Positions 1 to 7,600 of a stretch of DNA of 10,591 nt are shown here, in pieces (position 1 is the stretch's first letter; each line of letters opens with the position of its first letter). Under the pieces are notes generated by a model. The model saw only the letters and a list, made by a program, of their open reading frames with translations, was not told where the DNA came from and searched no databases. The translations under genes were made by a program, and so were the position numbers. Source of the DNA: Selenomonas sp052169755. Its GTDB lineage: Bacteria; Bacillota; Negativicutes; Selenomonadales; Selenomonadaceae. The stretch covers positions 1 through 10,591 of the forward strand of contig NZ_JBQNBV010000071.1 of assembly GCF_052169755.1 (NCBI RefSeq). The letters run 5' to 3'.

Positions 1-75
1 GGCTTGACTTCTTGGACTTTCATAGTAAACTACACGCACAAACGTCCACTTCGTGGACATTGTACGCCGCCCTTA

Positions 76-128
76 ATGAAGCCAAGCCAATCGGTCTGCG
101 CCTACGGCTTGACCGATTGGGGCTTCAT
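76..128 (-). other. Large hairpin at the junction of repeat copies 1 and 2
   Basis: Outer arms ATGAAGCC (76-83) and GGCTTCAT (121-128) are perfectly complementary. After a 3-base bulge (84-86), the 10-base arms CCAATCGGTC (87-96) and GACCGATTGG (111-120) pair fully, and GCC/GGC (100-102 with 106-108) closes a TAC loop. It occupies the same place in the repeat as the hairpin at 181-235, but the outer arm sequences differ on both sides in a compensating way (GAAGCC/GGCTTC against GAAAGT/ACTTTC). No run of T follows on either strand. Confidence 0.65.
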
Positions 129-139
129 AGTAAACTACA

Positions 140-171
140 CGCACAAACGTCCACCTTGTGGACATTGTGCG
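140..171 (-). other. Central hairpin of repeat copy 2
   Basis: Inner stem GTCCAC (149-154) pairs with GTGGAC (158-163) around a 3-base loop. Outer stem CGCACAA (140-146) pairs with TTGTGCG (165-171), separated from the inner stem by a small internal loop. The equivalent in copy 1 is 35-66, with inner stem 44-49/53-58. There the only change in the outer stem (A at 64 instead of G) becomes a G-U wobble in the minus-strand RNA but would be a C-A mismatch in plus-strand RNA. This favours function, if any, on the operon's transcript. Loop bases differ (TTC against CTT) while the stem stays intact. Confidence 0.55.
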
Positions 172-180
172 CCGCCCTTA

Positions 181-235
181 ATGAAAGTTACCCAATCAGT
201 CTGCGCCCTTCGGGCTTGACTTCTTGGACTTTCAT
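181..235 (-). other. Large hairpin at the stop codon of the last operon gene
   Basis: The outer arms 181-188 (ATGAAAGT) and 228-235 (ACTTTCAT) pair perfectly. After a 3-base bulge (189-191), arms 192-201 and 218-227 pair except for two adjacent mismatches. An apical GCCC/GGGC stem (205-208 with 212-215) has a TTC loop on the plus strand. Read as minus-strand RNA, the two mismatches become a tandem G-A/A-G pair, a motif that RNA helices tolerate well. The stop codon of the upstream gene (232-234) lies within the 5' arm of the transcript. No U tract follows, so it is not a standard intrinsic terminator; it could protect the mRNA 3' end or affect termination in another way. Confidence 0.6.
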
Positions 236-1509
236 AGTAAACTCAGCTGCTTGCGTAAAATATAACTGTTCCAAAGCTGCTCTTCGATGAATCGCGCACC
301 GCGCAGTCCCATCAGCGGCACATCGGTCAAATGGATACGGTCGAGCACGGGATAAGCGACAGGCAAAAACTGCGCTTGCCGCAGCTCGACCTGCGCCGCT
401 TCGTTGCTGCTTGCAAGAAGCAGCCCGCCGTTCATCGAAGCGAGGAAGGAATCCAATCCCGCCGTATGCGTTTCGGAAAAAACTTCATCGACAATCGTTC
501 GATTCATCAACGCATCGTCCGTATCCGCCGCAACAGCGAGATGACGCACATCCGCCCACTCCGTTCGCAGCGCCTGCGCCAGCCCCCATGCCATAGATAC
601 GGGCGCCCGCACGAGCGCTTTATCGAACCAAAGCTCACCCCACATGCTCTTTATTTCGTTCAGACGCAGAAAATCTTCCTTTTCCACATGAGAAAGTTCT
701 TCCTGCGCATCCTTTTCGCGCGGTGCGGGCAAAGCGCATGTGATCTCTTCGAGCCACCGCCGTGTACCCGCCCTGCCGTAAGGCGGCAGCGGTGCGACAA
801 ACGGCGTGCCGTACCTCTCCGAAAGCGTCTGCGCCGGAGCCAATCCAAGCTCTCTATGCACGACGATGTTGAGCGCGGCGGCGGGCAATCGCTCGACTTC
901 CGACACCTTCACACCACAGCCAAGGACGACATTCACCTCATAACCCGCTAATCGCAGGAGGCGCACGAGTTCCTGCGCGTCGTTCACCCCTTTATAGTAG
1001 CCTGCTGTCACGCCGAGGAGATTCACGCCATACGGCTTTTCGACTTTCTTCTCAGGCAGCAGCACATCAAGCGCAGCGCACGCGGCTTTTTGCCAGCCTT
1101 CGGCGAAGCTGCCCGCGAGGCCGCTGCTGTCAACGGCGACAATCGGCGAGCTTATGTCCGCCGCCCGCGCGATGGCGGCTACATCGTCGCCGATCAGCCC
1201 CGCGGCGCAGCTGCTGACGATCGCCAAAAGGCGCGGTGGCTCAGCGATATAGGGCTGCAGAGCTTCCAGCAGATAGTCCTCCGCGCCGAAGACGATGGCG
1301 TCGTTATCGAGCTGCGTGCAGCCGGTACGCTGCACGGCATCGCTCACGCCATGCTCGACGTGACGCAGCGCGAAGTAATGGCACCACATGGGGCCGTTGA
1401 CGATGACGACCGCATCCCGCCAAGCGGCAAAAAACGCCATCGCACCCGCGAGCGCACAGCTGTCCGTCCAAGCGCAGACGTCATCGAAACGCCGTTCCTG
1501 CTCAGCCAT
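232..1509 (-). CDS. Nitrogenase component 1-like subunit (second, NifK/BchB-position)
   Basis: This 425-residue protein belongs to the nitrogenase component 1 superfamily (NifD/NifK/BchN/BchB/CfbD). Such proteins receive electrons from a NifH-like ATPase and reduce a substrate at an iron-sulfur-containing site. Visible Cys residues at 18 (TDSCALAG), 43 (NGPMWCHY) and 101 (SSCAAGLIGDD) match the three conserved cluster-ligand positions. Cys12 and Cys64, the latter just before the LDNDAIVFGAED block, are additional. At 425 residues it is shorter than typical NifK and nearer the dark-operative reductases. The ATG start is supported by a GGGGAGGT Shine-Dalgarno at 1517-1524, seven bases upstream, and it overlaps the previous stop by 8 bases, implying translational coupling and a heteromeric complex with that gene. 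Its last three codons and stop lie in repeat copy 3, so the C-terminus may have been reshaped by the repeat. The substrate is unknown. Family assignment is firm; the D-like or K-like label is not. Confidence 0.88.
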   Translation of the reverse strand: MAEQERRFDDVCAWTDSCALAGAMAFFAAWRDAVVIVNGPMWCHYFALRHVEHGVSDAVQRTGCTQLDNDAIVFGAEDYLLEALQPYIAEPPRLLAIVSSCAAGLIGDDVAAIARAADISSPIVAVDSSGLAGSFAEGWQKAACAALDVLLPEKKVEKPYGVNLLGVTAGYYKGVNDAQELVRLLRLAGYEVNVVLGCGVKVSEVERLPAAALNIVVHRELGLAPAQTLSERYGTPFVAPLPPYGRAGTRRWLEEITCALPAPREKDAQEELSHVEKEDFLRLNEIKSMWGELWFDKALVRAPVSMAWGLAQALRTEWADVRHLAVAADTDDALMNRTIVDEVFSETHTAGLDSFLASMNGGLLLASSNEAAQVELRQAQFLPVAYPVLDRIHLTDVPLMGLRGARFIEEQLWNSYILRKQLSLL

Positions 1510-2803
1510 AGATCAGACCTCCCCGGCTCTCGTGACGACAGACGATATGCACCATATCGTGCAGGAGCTTCTTTTCCATCGACCAGCCGACGGACGGCAT
1601 GAGCGCGAGAAAGATCTGCCGCAGCTTCGCGTCGGTAAGCTCGTGCGTCGTCAGAACGAAATCCGACGCTTTGAAAAGCTCCTCTGCCTCGCGGCTGCCC
1701 TCGCAGGCGATCGGCGCATCCGTCAGGCGCACGAGCTCCTCTTCCATGACCTCGCGCCGCCCGGGCAGGAACGAATCAAGGAGGACGACGCCCGCCAGTT
1801 CGACGCCCGCCCTCTTTAGAATACGCATGACGATCTGCGGCTGAAACCAGTTGATATCGCGCCCGATGGCAAATGTCACGCGCCTTTCTGAGAGCGTCGG
1901 ACGCACCTCTTCCACAGCGCGTTGAAACGCCTCTTCTTCGGTGCAAATCACTTCTTCCGCTTCCCTTTCCCTGCCGCAAAGTCTGCCGACTGCACGCAGC
2001 CACTCCTTCGTTTCATCCGATCCGACCGCATAGACGTCGGCAAGGTACGGCGTGCCGAAACGCTCATGAATGTGCCGCGCCAAGTCGACGAGGAGCGCCT
2101 GCTTCTCGTCGCTTCGCCGCCCGAGCACGATGAGAAGCTCCGCTGCCGGCACGACATCCATCTCAGACAGGGCGAGATACGACGGAAACTGTCCCTCGAC
2201 GCGCAGGGAGAGAAGCCCGAGCAAGCGGCACAGCTCCTTCACGTACTCGCCGTGAATGCCGCCGCAGTCGCCGAGCAGCACGACGCTGCCCGCACGGCGC
2301 TTGGCCGGCTTCATGAAGCGATCGACGAGCACGCGTGCAGCGTCAAGGTAGCCTGCATAATACTCGCCGTCGAGAAAACCGTGCGCCGAGACGGCGCTGA
2401 CGGGCAAGCCAAGCTCTTGCTCCATCTCCTCAGCCACGGCGCACGTATCGTCTCCAATGACGCCGCTCACACAGGAATTGGCGATAAATATCGCTTGCGG
2501 CTGATATTTTTCTGCGGCGAAACGTATGCACTCGCGCAGACGATCCTCGCCGCCGAAAATTGCCTCTGCATCCGACAAGGAGCTTGTCAGAAGCGGCACG
2601 GGCGAGAGACGCACCTTCGTTCCCGCCGCGCGCAGGCGGTAGAAGCTTCCCACGTCCATGCCGTGGGCGATATGAGCGCACGGACGCGGGCTGTGGAAGA
2701 TGACGAGAGCGCCGCGCACGAAGGAAAGCGCACGCCAGACGCCCGGCATACTGCAGCTGAAATTCGTGCGGCGCATCACCATGCGTTTCGCTTCAGTTCC
2801 CAT
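1502..2803 (-). CDS. Nitrogenase component 1-like subunit (first, NifD/BchN-position)
   Basis: A 433-residue protein of the nitrogenase component 1 superfamily. Cys17 (NFSCSMPG), Cys42 (SPRPCAH) and Cys111 (NSCVSGVIGDD) fall where NifD and NifK keep their P-cluster ligands, and the block ending AIFGGEDRL (residues 81-89) is the usual superfamily element between the second and third Cys. It probably pairs with the next gene to form the catalytic component served by the NifH-like ATPase just upstream. The length is closer to BchN than to NifD (about 480-500). I cannot identify a FeMo-cofactor ligand pair, and no cofactor-assembly genes are nearby. I chose the ATG at 2803, which overlaps the previous stop by 11 bases and has a GGTGGA-type ribosome site. 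An upstream in-frame ATG at 2833 would add ten Trp/Lys-rich residues and overlap more. It is not identical in pattern to its downstream partner, so the two are diverged paralogues. Confidence 0.88.
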   Translation of the reverse strand: MGTEAKRMVMRRTNFSCSMPGVWRALSFVRGALVIFHSPRPCAHIAHGMDVGSFYRLRAAGTKVRLSPVPLLTSSLSDAEAIFGGEDRLRECIRFAAEKYQPQAIFIANSCVSGVIGDDTCAVAEEMEQELGLPVSAVSAHGFLDGEYYAGYLDAARVLVDRFMKPAKRRAGSVVLLGDCGGIHGEYVKELCRLLGLLSLRVEGQFPSYLALSEMDVVPAAELLIVLGRRSDEKQALLVDLARHIHERFGTPYLADVYAVGSDETKEWLRAVGRLCGREREAEEVICTEEEAFQRAVEEVRPTLSERRVTFAIGRDINWFQPQIVMRILKRAGVELAGVVLLDSFLPGRREVMEEELVRLTDAPIACEGSREAEELFKASDFVLTTHELTDAKLRQIFLALMPSVGWSMEKKLLHDMVHIVCRHESRGGLIYG

Positions 2804-3605
2804 AGCTTTCCACCAGATCTTCCAACGCTTCAAACGCCATCGGCTTGGGGATGACTAGATCCGCATTTCCCTCAATCGCCGCCGCAAGTTCTTCATAAAT
2901 CTTCGCCTGTGCAGAATCCGGCGCGTAGGCGATGAGCGTCTGCCGATGGATCTCCGCCTCGTGTACGGCGGCGGAGCGCGGGATGTAGGCGATGAGCTTT
3001 GTATCGAGGCGTGCGGCAAAGGCTTCCAAAAGCTCCTTTTCCCGCGCGACATCGCGCCCGTTGCCGATGATGCCGCCGAGCTTCACGACGCCTCGCGCAG
3101 CGAAGCGGCGCACACCCTTGGCAATGTTGTTCGCCGCGTAGAGCGACATGAGCTCCCCCGAGGAAACGATGTAGATTTCCTCGGCATAGCCTTCTCGTAT
3201 CGGCACGGCGAAGCCGCCGCAGACGACGTCGCCGAGTACATCGTAGATGGCGACATCGACATCATCAAACGCATGAAGCGCCTTGAGCCTTTCGAGCGCC
3301 ACGATGATGCCGCGCCCCGCGCAGCCGACGCCCGGCTCGGGGCCGCCCGCTTCGATGCAGCGCACACCGCCGTATCCCTCATGCGCGATTTCCGCAAGAG
3401 AGAGCGCCGCGCCCTTCTTGCTGCGCTCTGCATCGAGCACGGTGAGCGGCGCAATGCGCCCCAAGAGCAGCCGTGTCGAATCGTTCTTCGGGTCGCAGCC
3501 GATCTGACAGACCTTCTTTCCCCCGCGCGAAAACGCTGCCGATACGTTGGCGGCAGTCGTCGACTTGCCGATGCCGCCCTTGCCGTAAAACGCAATCTTC
3601 TTCAA
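2793..3605 (-). CDS. NifH/BchL-like [4Fe-4S] reductase ATPase
   Basis: At 270 residues this is the usual size for a nitrogenase iron protein or BchL. It is a homodimeric ATPase that bridges one [4Fe-4S] cluster and passes electrons to a component 1 partner. Visible features are the P-loop GKGGIGKSTT (residues 8-17), switch I-like GCDPKNDST (36-44), cluster ligands Cys95 (GVGCAGRG) and Cys129 (DVVCGGFA), and the DVLGD switch II region (122-126). Arg98 matches the NifH arginine that can be ADP-ribosylated. I chose a TTG start at 3605 because AAAGGAAGGGG lies 8 bases upstream (3614-3624) and the protein then begins KKIAFYGKGG as in relatives. A GTG at 3632 would give 279 residues but would have the Shine-Dalgarno inside the gene. 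The two following genes encode its likely partners and overlap in translation. All catalytic motifs are intact. It could equally be called BchL-like, CfbC-like or NifH-like. Confidence 0.93.
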   Translation of the reverse strand: MKKIAFYGKGGIGKSTTAANVSAAFSRGGKKVCQIGCDPKNDSTRLLLGRIAPLTVLDAERSKKGAALSLAEIAHEGYGGVRCIEAGGPEPGVGCAGRGIIVALERLKALHAFDDVDVAIYDVLGDVVCGGFAVPIREGYAEEIYIVSSGELMSLYAANNIAKGVRRFAARGVVKLGGIIGNGRDVAREKELLEAFAARLDTKLIAYIPRSAAVHEAEIHRQTLIAYAPDSAQAKIYEELAAAIEGNADLVIPKPMAFEALEDLVESYGN

Positions 3606-3613
3606 GTTTGCAG

Positions 3614-3624
3614 CCCCTTCCTTT
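3614..3624 (-). promoter_or_regulatory. Ribosome binding site fixing a TTG start for the NifH-like gene
   Basis: AAAGGAAGGGG on the minus strand ends 8 bases before the TTG at 3603-3605. It is much better placed than anything upstream of the GTG at 3630-3632, so it decides the start. Confidence 0.7.
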
Positions 3625-3631
3625 AGGACCA

Positions 3632-3666
3632 CTGATAAATTCAGCCGCCCCTCTTCATTTTATCAG
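3632..3666 (-). other. Inverted repeat in the gap before the NifH-like gene
   Basis: CTGATAAA (3632-3639) and TTTATCAG (3659-3666) form a perfect 8-bp AT-rich stem around a 19-base loop, in the 76-base gap between the lipoprotein stop and the NifH-like start. No U tract follows on the minus strand, so I do not call it a terminator. It could be an operator, an mRNA processing site that sets reductase output relative to upstream genes, or chance. Confidence 0.35.
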
Positions 3667-3681
3667 CGTTTCCTTTCCCCT

Positions 3682-4683
3682 TTACTCCACCGCCGAGAGA
3701 AATTCCTGCCGCGACTGGAGAAAAGCGTCGCCGTAGAGAATCCATGCCGTTTCCTGCACGCCGAAGACGATGTTCTGTGAAAGATTGTAGACGTAACGCG
3801 CCCACGGATGGCCGATCTGCTTTTCCCGCACGGCTGTCATCTGCTGAAGAGACGGATCTTCCATGTACTGCCTGCCGTAATTCTCTTCACGCGTTTCTGC
3901 GTCCTCATAACTCGGCAAAAAAAGGTAGTCGGGATTCGCCGCGACGAGCTGCTCCTTCGTCATCTCCTGCCCCATGCGGTTGCCTGCGGCAGCCTTTGCA
4001 TTGATCGACGCCGTATGGCTGCAAAGCTCGTCGAAGGTGCAGCCGGCGCCGCCGTAGTTGGGCATGATGGAAATGAGCGCGATGCTCTTGTGCTTCTTTT
4101 CCTCGGGAACATCCTTCATCTTCTCTTCGATCTCCGCGAGCTTTTCCTCCATCTTCGCGATCAGCCGTTCACCGCGCTCCTTCTCATCGACGGCTGCTGC
4201 AAAGAGGCGGATATTGGCATGGATGTCCTCCATCGTCGCCGCCGCACGGCAGACGACGACCGGCACGCCGAGCGCACGCATGGCATCAGCGTTCTCGCGG
4301 GGAAGCCACGGCGTGACGATGATGAGGTCGGGCGAGAGCGCGGCGACCTGCTCGACAGACGGACTGCGCGTGATGACCGTGGGGATTTTCCCGCGCACCC
4401 ACGGCACATTCGTATGCTTCTCGTCCGCGAGCGAGTCGTTGACCGCCGCCATGCGCTCCGGCTCGACAAGACCGAGCATCATTTCGTCCGTGCCCGCGCT
4501 GATCGTCAAGATGCGCTGTGGCTTATGCGGAATCTCGACAACAGTTCCCTCCGCATCGGTCACACGGTACCCGCTCGACGCCTCATCCCTTTCGCCCATG
4601 CAGCCCGTCAGAAAGAGCGCCGAAAGGAGTGCGGCGCATGTGAAGACTGCAGCAAATCGCGGATACTTCTTTGCCTTATACAA
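3682..4683 (-). CDS. ABC transporter substrate-binding lipoprotein (BtuF/FecB/FepB-like)
   Basis: A 333-residue exported binding protein of the class III periplasmic family (PF01497 type), which captures iron chelates, haem or corrinoids for a BtuCD/FecCD-type importer. The N-terminus is basic (YKAKKYPR), then hydrophobic, ending in a lipobox LTGC with Cys28 as the lipid-modified residue. The mature part opens with the family's V-x-I-P-H-K-P-Q-R-I element. A charged helix (about residues 165-195, rich in Glu and Lys) probably forms the rigid inter-lobe linker. I chose the TTG at 4683. It overlaps the stop of the preceding gene by 8 bases, has AGAGGG upstream, and gives a standard signal peptide; an ATG at 4758 would add 25 residues of a shifted-frame copy of that gene. 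Permease and ATPase genes are not in the window. Being embedded between the chelatase and the reductase suggests it binds the pathway's substrate or metal complex; the ligand is unknown. Confidence 0.87.
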   Translation of the reverse strand: MYKAKKYPRFAAVFTCAALLSALFLTGCMGERDEASSGYRVTDAEGTVVEIPHKPQRILTISAGTDEMMLGLVEPERMAAVNDSLADEKHTNVPWVRGKIPTVITRSPSVEQVAALSPDLIIVTPWLPRENADAMRALGVPVVVCRAAATMEDIHANIRLFAAAVDEKERGERLIAKMEEKLAEIEEKMKDVPEEKKHKSIALISIMPNYGGAGCTFDELCSHTASINAKAAAGNRMGQEMTKEQLVAANPDYLFLPSYEDAETREENYGRQYMEDPSLQQMTAVREKQIGHPWARYVYNLSQNIVFGVQETAWILYGDAFLQSRQEFLSAVE

Positions 4684-7600
4684 TTTGTTCCGCCCTCTCT
4701 TCCAAATCGCCCTCGATGGAGAGGAACAGCTCGCGCAATTCCTCTTTCGTCTCCTCACGCGCTTTCCACAAGCCGCGCTGCTCTGCTTCTAAGAGCGTTT
4801 CCGCCATGCGGTGCAGCGCCCAGGGGTTGACCTCCTGCAGCCACTCCTGCATCGACGCATCGAGCACATACTTGCGCGCATATCCTTCGTACATCCAATC
4901 ATCCATGACGGCGCTCGTCGCATCCCATTGATAGCTGTGCGCGAGATAATTCGCAAGGTCGGAAGCTCCCTTGTAGCCATGCTCTTTCATGCCCTCGATG
5001 AATTTCGGATTCATCGCCTCGCCGCGGAACAGTCGCTCGGCTTCTGCGGCGACGGTGCGCACGACGATGCGCTGACGGTCGCTTGTATCGCCGCTGTAAG
5101 AGCGCGGCGCCTTGCCCGTGAGCGCACGCACGGTGGCGATCATGCCGCCGTGGTAGGCGTTGTAATCGTCCGAGCTGAACATGTGCGTCTCGCGCGTGTC
5201 CTCGTTCTTGACCGTGACATCAAGCTCCTTCATGCGCCGCTGGAAAAGCTCGGGATCGTAGCTGCGCGCCATGCCGTCCGCACCGTAAGCCGTGCCCGAA
5301 AAGCGCGTGTAGACGGCCGCGAGATCGTCGAGCGTCTGCCATGCCTTCGACTCCAAAAGGTCGCCGACGCCCGCGCCGTAAGCGCCCGGCGGGTCGCCGA
5401 AGATACGGCACGAGGCGCGTTCCCAAGCAAGAGTATGCTCTTCGCCCTGCTCTTCGAGCCATGCCGTGTCCGCGAGGATGTGCTTGCGCACGAAATTTTC
5501 ATCTGCACTCTCATCCTGCGCTGCTGCAAGCTTCACAGCCTCGTCGACCCAGCGGATGGCGTTCGGCACGGCATCGCGGAAGAGACCGCTGATGCGCGCC
5601 GTCACGTCGATGCGCGGCCGCTTGAGCTTGGCGAGAGGGATGACCTCAAGCCCGACGACGCGCTGCGACGGCCTCTGCCAGACAGGGCGCACGCCCATGA
5701 GGTAGAACAGCTCGGCAATGCACTGTCCATGACTGCGCATGTTTGAGCCTGCCCAGAAGACGATGCCGACCGCTTCCGGGTAGCGTCCCTCCTCGCTGAT
5801 ATACTGCTCGACGAGCGCATCACCCAGTTCCTTGCCGTACTCCCACGCCGCAGGCGTCGGCAGACAGCGCGGATCGAGTCCGTAGAAGTTGCGTCCTGTC
5901 GGCAGGACGTCTGCGCCGTTCGTCGTCGGCGCTCCCGCCGGTCCCGGCTCGATGTATCCGCCCGAAAGGGCGCGGAGCGTGCCCGTCAGCTCATCCTCCG
6001 TGCGCAGGAGGCGCGGCACGATCTTCTCCGTAACTTCGCCGAGCGCCGCCAGAAGTCCTTCCCTGCCCGCCGCACTGTACGAGGCGAACGGTTCCAAAGC
6101 CAATGCTTCTCTCGCCGCCTGCGGCATGTAGGCGCGCGCGGCGAGACGCACGAGAAGCAGGCGCATGACGTCTTCTATCGCATCGAGCTTTCTGCCGTAC
6201 GTCATGCCGTCCTCCGTCATGCGTTCGCTGTGCTCCAAAAGCTCTTCGTAATCGTAGCCCTCTTCCTTGGCGATGAGGCGCAGGAGCGACGGCTCGCCGC
6301 CATGCTCGACGCGCACGAGCGCGAGCACGAGGTCCAAGAGTTTTTCAGCTTCCGGAACTTGCCCGAGGGTATGAAGCCCCGTGCGGATCTGCATGTTCTT
6401 GATGTCCGTCACATAATTGTGCAGAGCAGCGACATAGGCGTCGAAGTCCTCGCCTTCCTCGATGGAATCCTCGAAATGGCAGAGCGCCGCCTTCTCGCGC
6501 ACGATTTTCTGTACCGCTGTCAAATTGTCTGGCTGCGCCGCACGGAAATGAACGTACTCGTCGAGCGCCTGCTCAAGCTCCTGCAGCTCGTCGAAAGCGC
6601 CCGCGAGCTGCATTGGCGGCGAAAGATGGCTGATGAGGCACGCTGCGCCACGGCGCTTCGCCTGTATGCCCTCGCCGACAATCGTGATCCAGTAGGGATA
6701 TACGTCGGGCAGATCACCGAGCGAGACGTCAGGATAGCATTCGTTCGAGAGCGCCGTGCTCTTGCCCGGCAGCCACTCCAACGAGCCGTGCGTGCCGACG
6801 TGGACGACGGCGTCCGCCCGCCACAGATCGCGCAGCCAGTGATAAAAGCCGATGTAGTGATGCGTGGGCGCGGCGTCGGGCGAATGCAGCAACTTGCCCG
6901 GATCCTCGCCGAAGCCGCGCGGCGGCTGCACCGTGAGAAAGATATTGCCGTTGAGCGTGCCGGGCACGAGCAGCGTGCCGTCGTAGTTGAACACCTCGCC
7001 CGGCGCTTCGCCCCAATCCTTTCTCAGATGTTCCTTGACCTTTTGCGGCAGCGCCTTGAAGAATCTTTCATACTGCGCCGCCGTAAGCTGTCCGTCGGCA
7101 TTCTTTACCTGCTCTTCACTCACGAATCGGCGGTCATTCGTCGCGTGATTCGTAAGAATATCCATGAGCTCTTGGCTGCTCTCCGGCACGAAATCGACGC
7201 GATAGCCCGCCTCGCGCATCCTCGCGAGCAGGAGGCGCACGCTCTCAGGCGAGTCAAGCCCCGCCGCACTGCCGATATTCGCATTCGTCGGCGGATAGTT
7301 GTGAAAGACGATGGCGATCTTCTTCTCCTCGTTTGCCTTATGGCGCAGATTTGCCCACTTCTTCGCCTTTCGCGCCAGACGCTCCATGCGCTCCTCAAGC
7401 GGCGCATAGCGAGGCGTTCCCGTCTCATCGAGCACCTTCGCCGCAATCGGCACGGCATGAAGGACGCCGTCGAACTCCGGCATACAGACGCTGAAGGACA
7501 CCTCCATCGGGTCGAGACCCGCAGGCGACCTTTCCCATTCTTCCTTTGGCGCAAGCACCGTATATGCTTCAAGAAGCGGCACGCCGAGCGCATAGAGATC

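Larger units (their letters stand above)
1..243. repeat. Tandem array of ~106-bp structured repeats (two full copies plus partial third)
   Basis: Copy 1 spans 1-105, copy 2 spans 106-212, and a partial copy 3 spans 213-243; the array may continue off the left edge. Bases 1-31 and 213-243 are identical. Copies 1 and 2 share a near-identical core from the CATAGTAAACT block to the CCGCCCTTAATGAA block. Each unit holds a small hairpin in its middle and contributes half of a large hairpin at each junction. The arms change between copies while pairing is kept. The third copy runs into the last codons and the stop codon of the neighbouring gene, so that gene ends inside repeat sequence. Apart from that overlap I see no credible gene here. 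There are no spacers, so this is not a CRISPR array. It looks like an intergenic repeat family, possibly acting as RNA structure at the operon's 3' end. Confidence 0.9.

Noticed and set aside
4..219. Plus-strand 71-residue reading frame with a twice-repeated peptide
   Set aside because: It is translation of the tandem repeat. The peptide repeat only reflects the 105-base spacing being a multiple of three, and the next spacing (107) breaks the frame. No ribosome site is evident.
76..235. Intrinsic transcription terminators at the operon end
   Set aside because: The hairpins are strong, but none is followed by a run of U on the minus-strand transcript or on the plus strand.
1..243. CRISPR array
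   Set aside because: Units are about 106 bases with near-continuous similarity and no unique spacers between short repeats.
232..3605. True nitrogenase (nifHDK)
   Set aside because: The component 1 proteins are too short, FeMo-cofactor assembly genes are absent from the window, and the neighbours are tetrapyrrole chelatase and corrinoid genes.
3632..3666. Tiny five-codon frame (ATG to TGA) inside the hairpin loop, as a leader peptide
   Set aside because: It is too short to support, and its codons give no regulatory pattern such as repeated codons for one amino acid.
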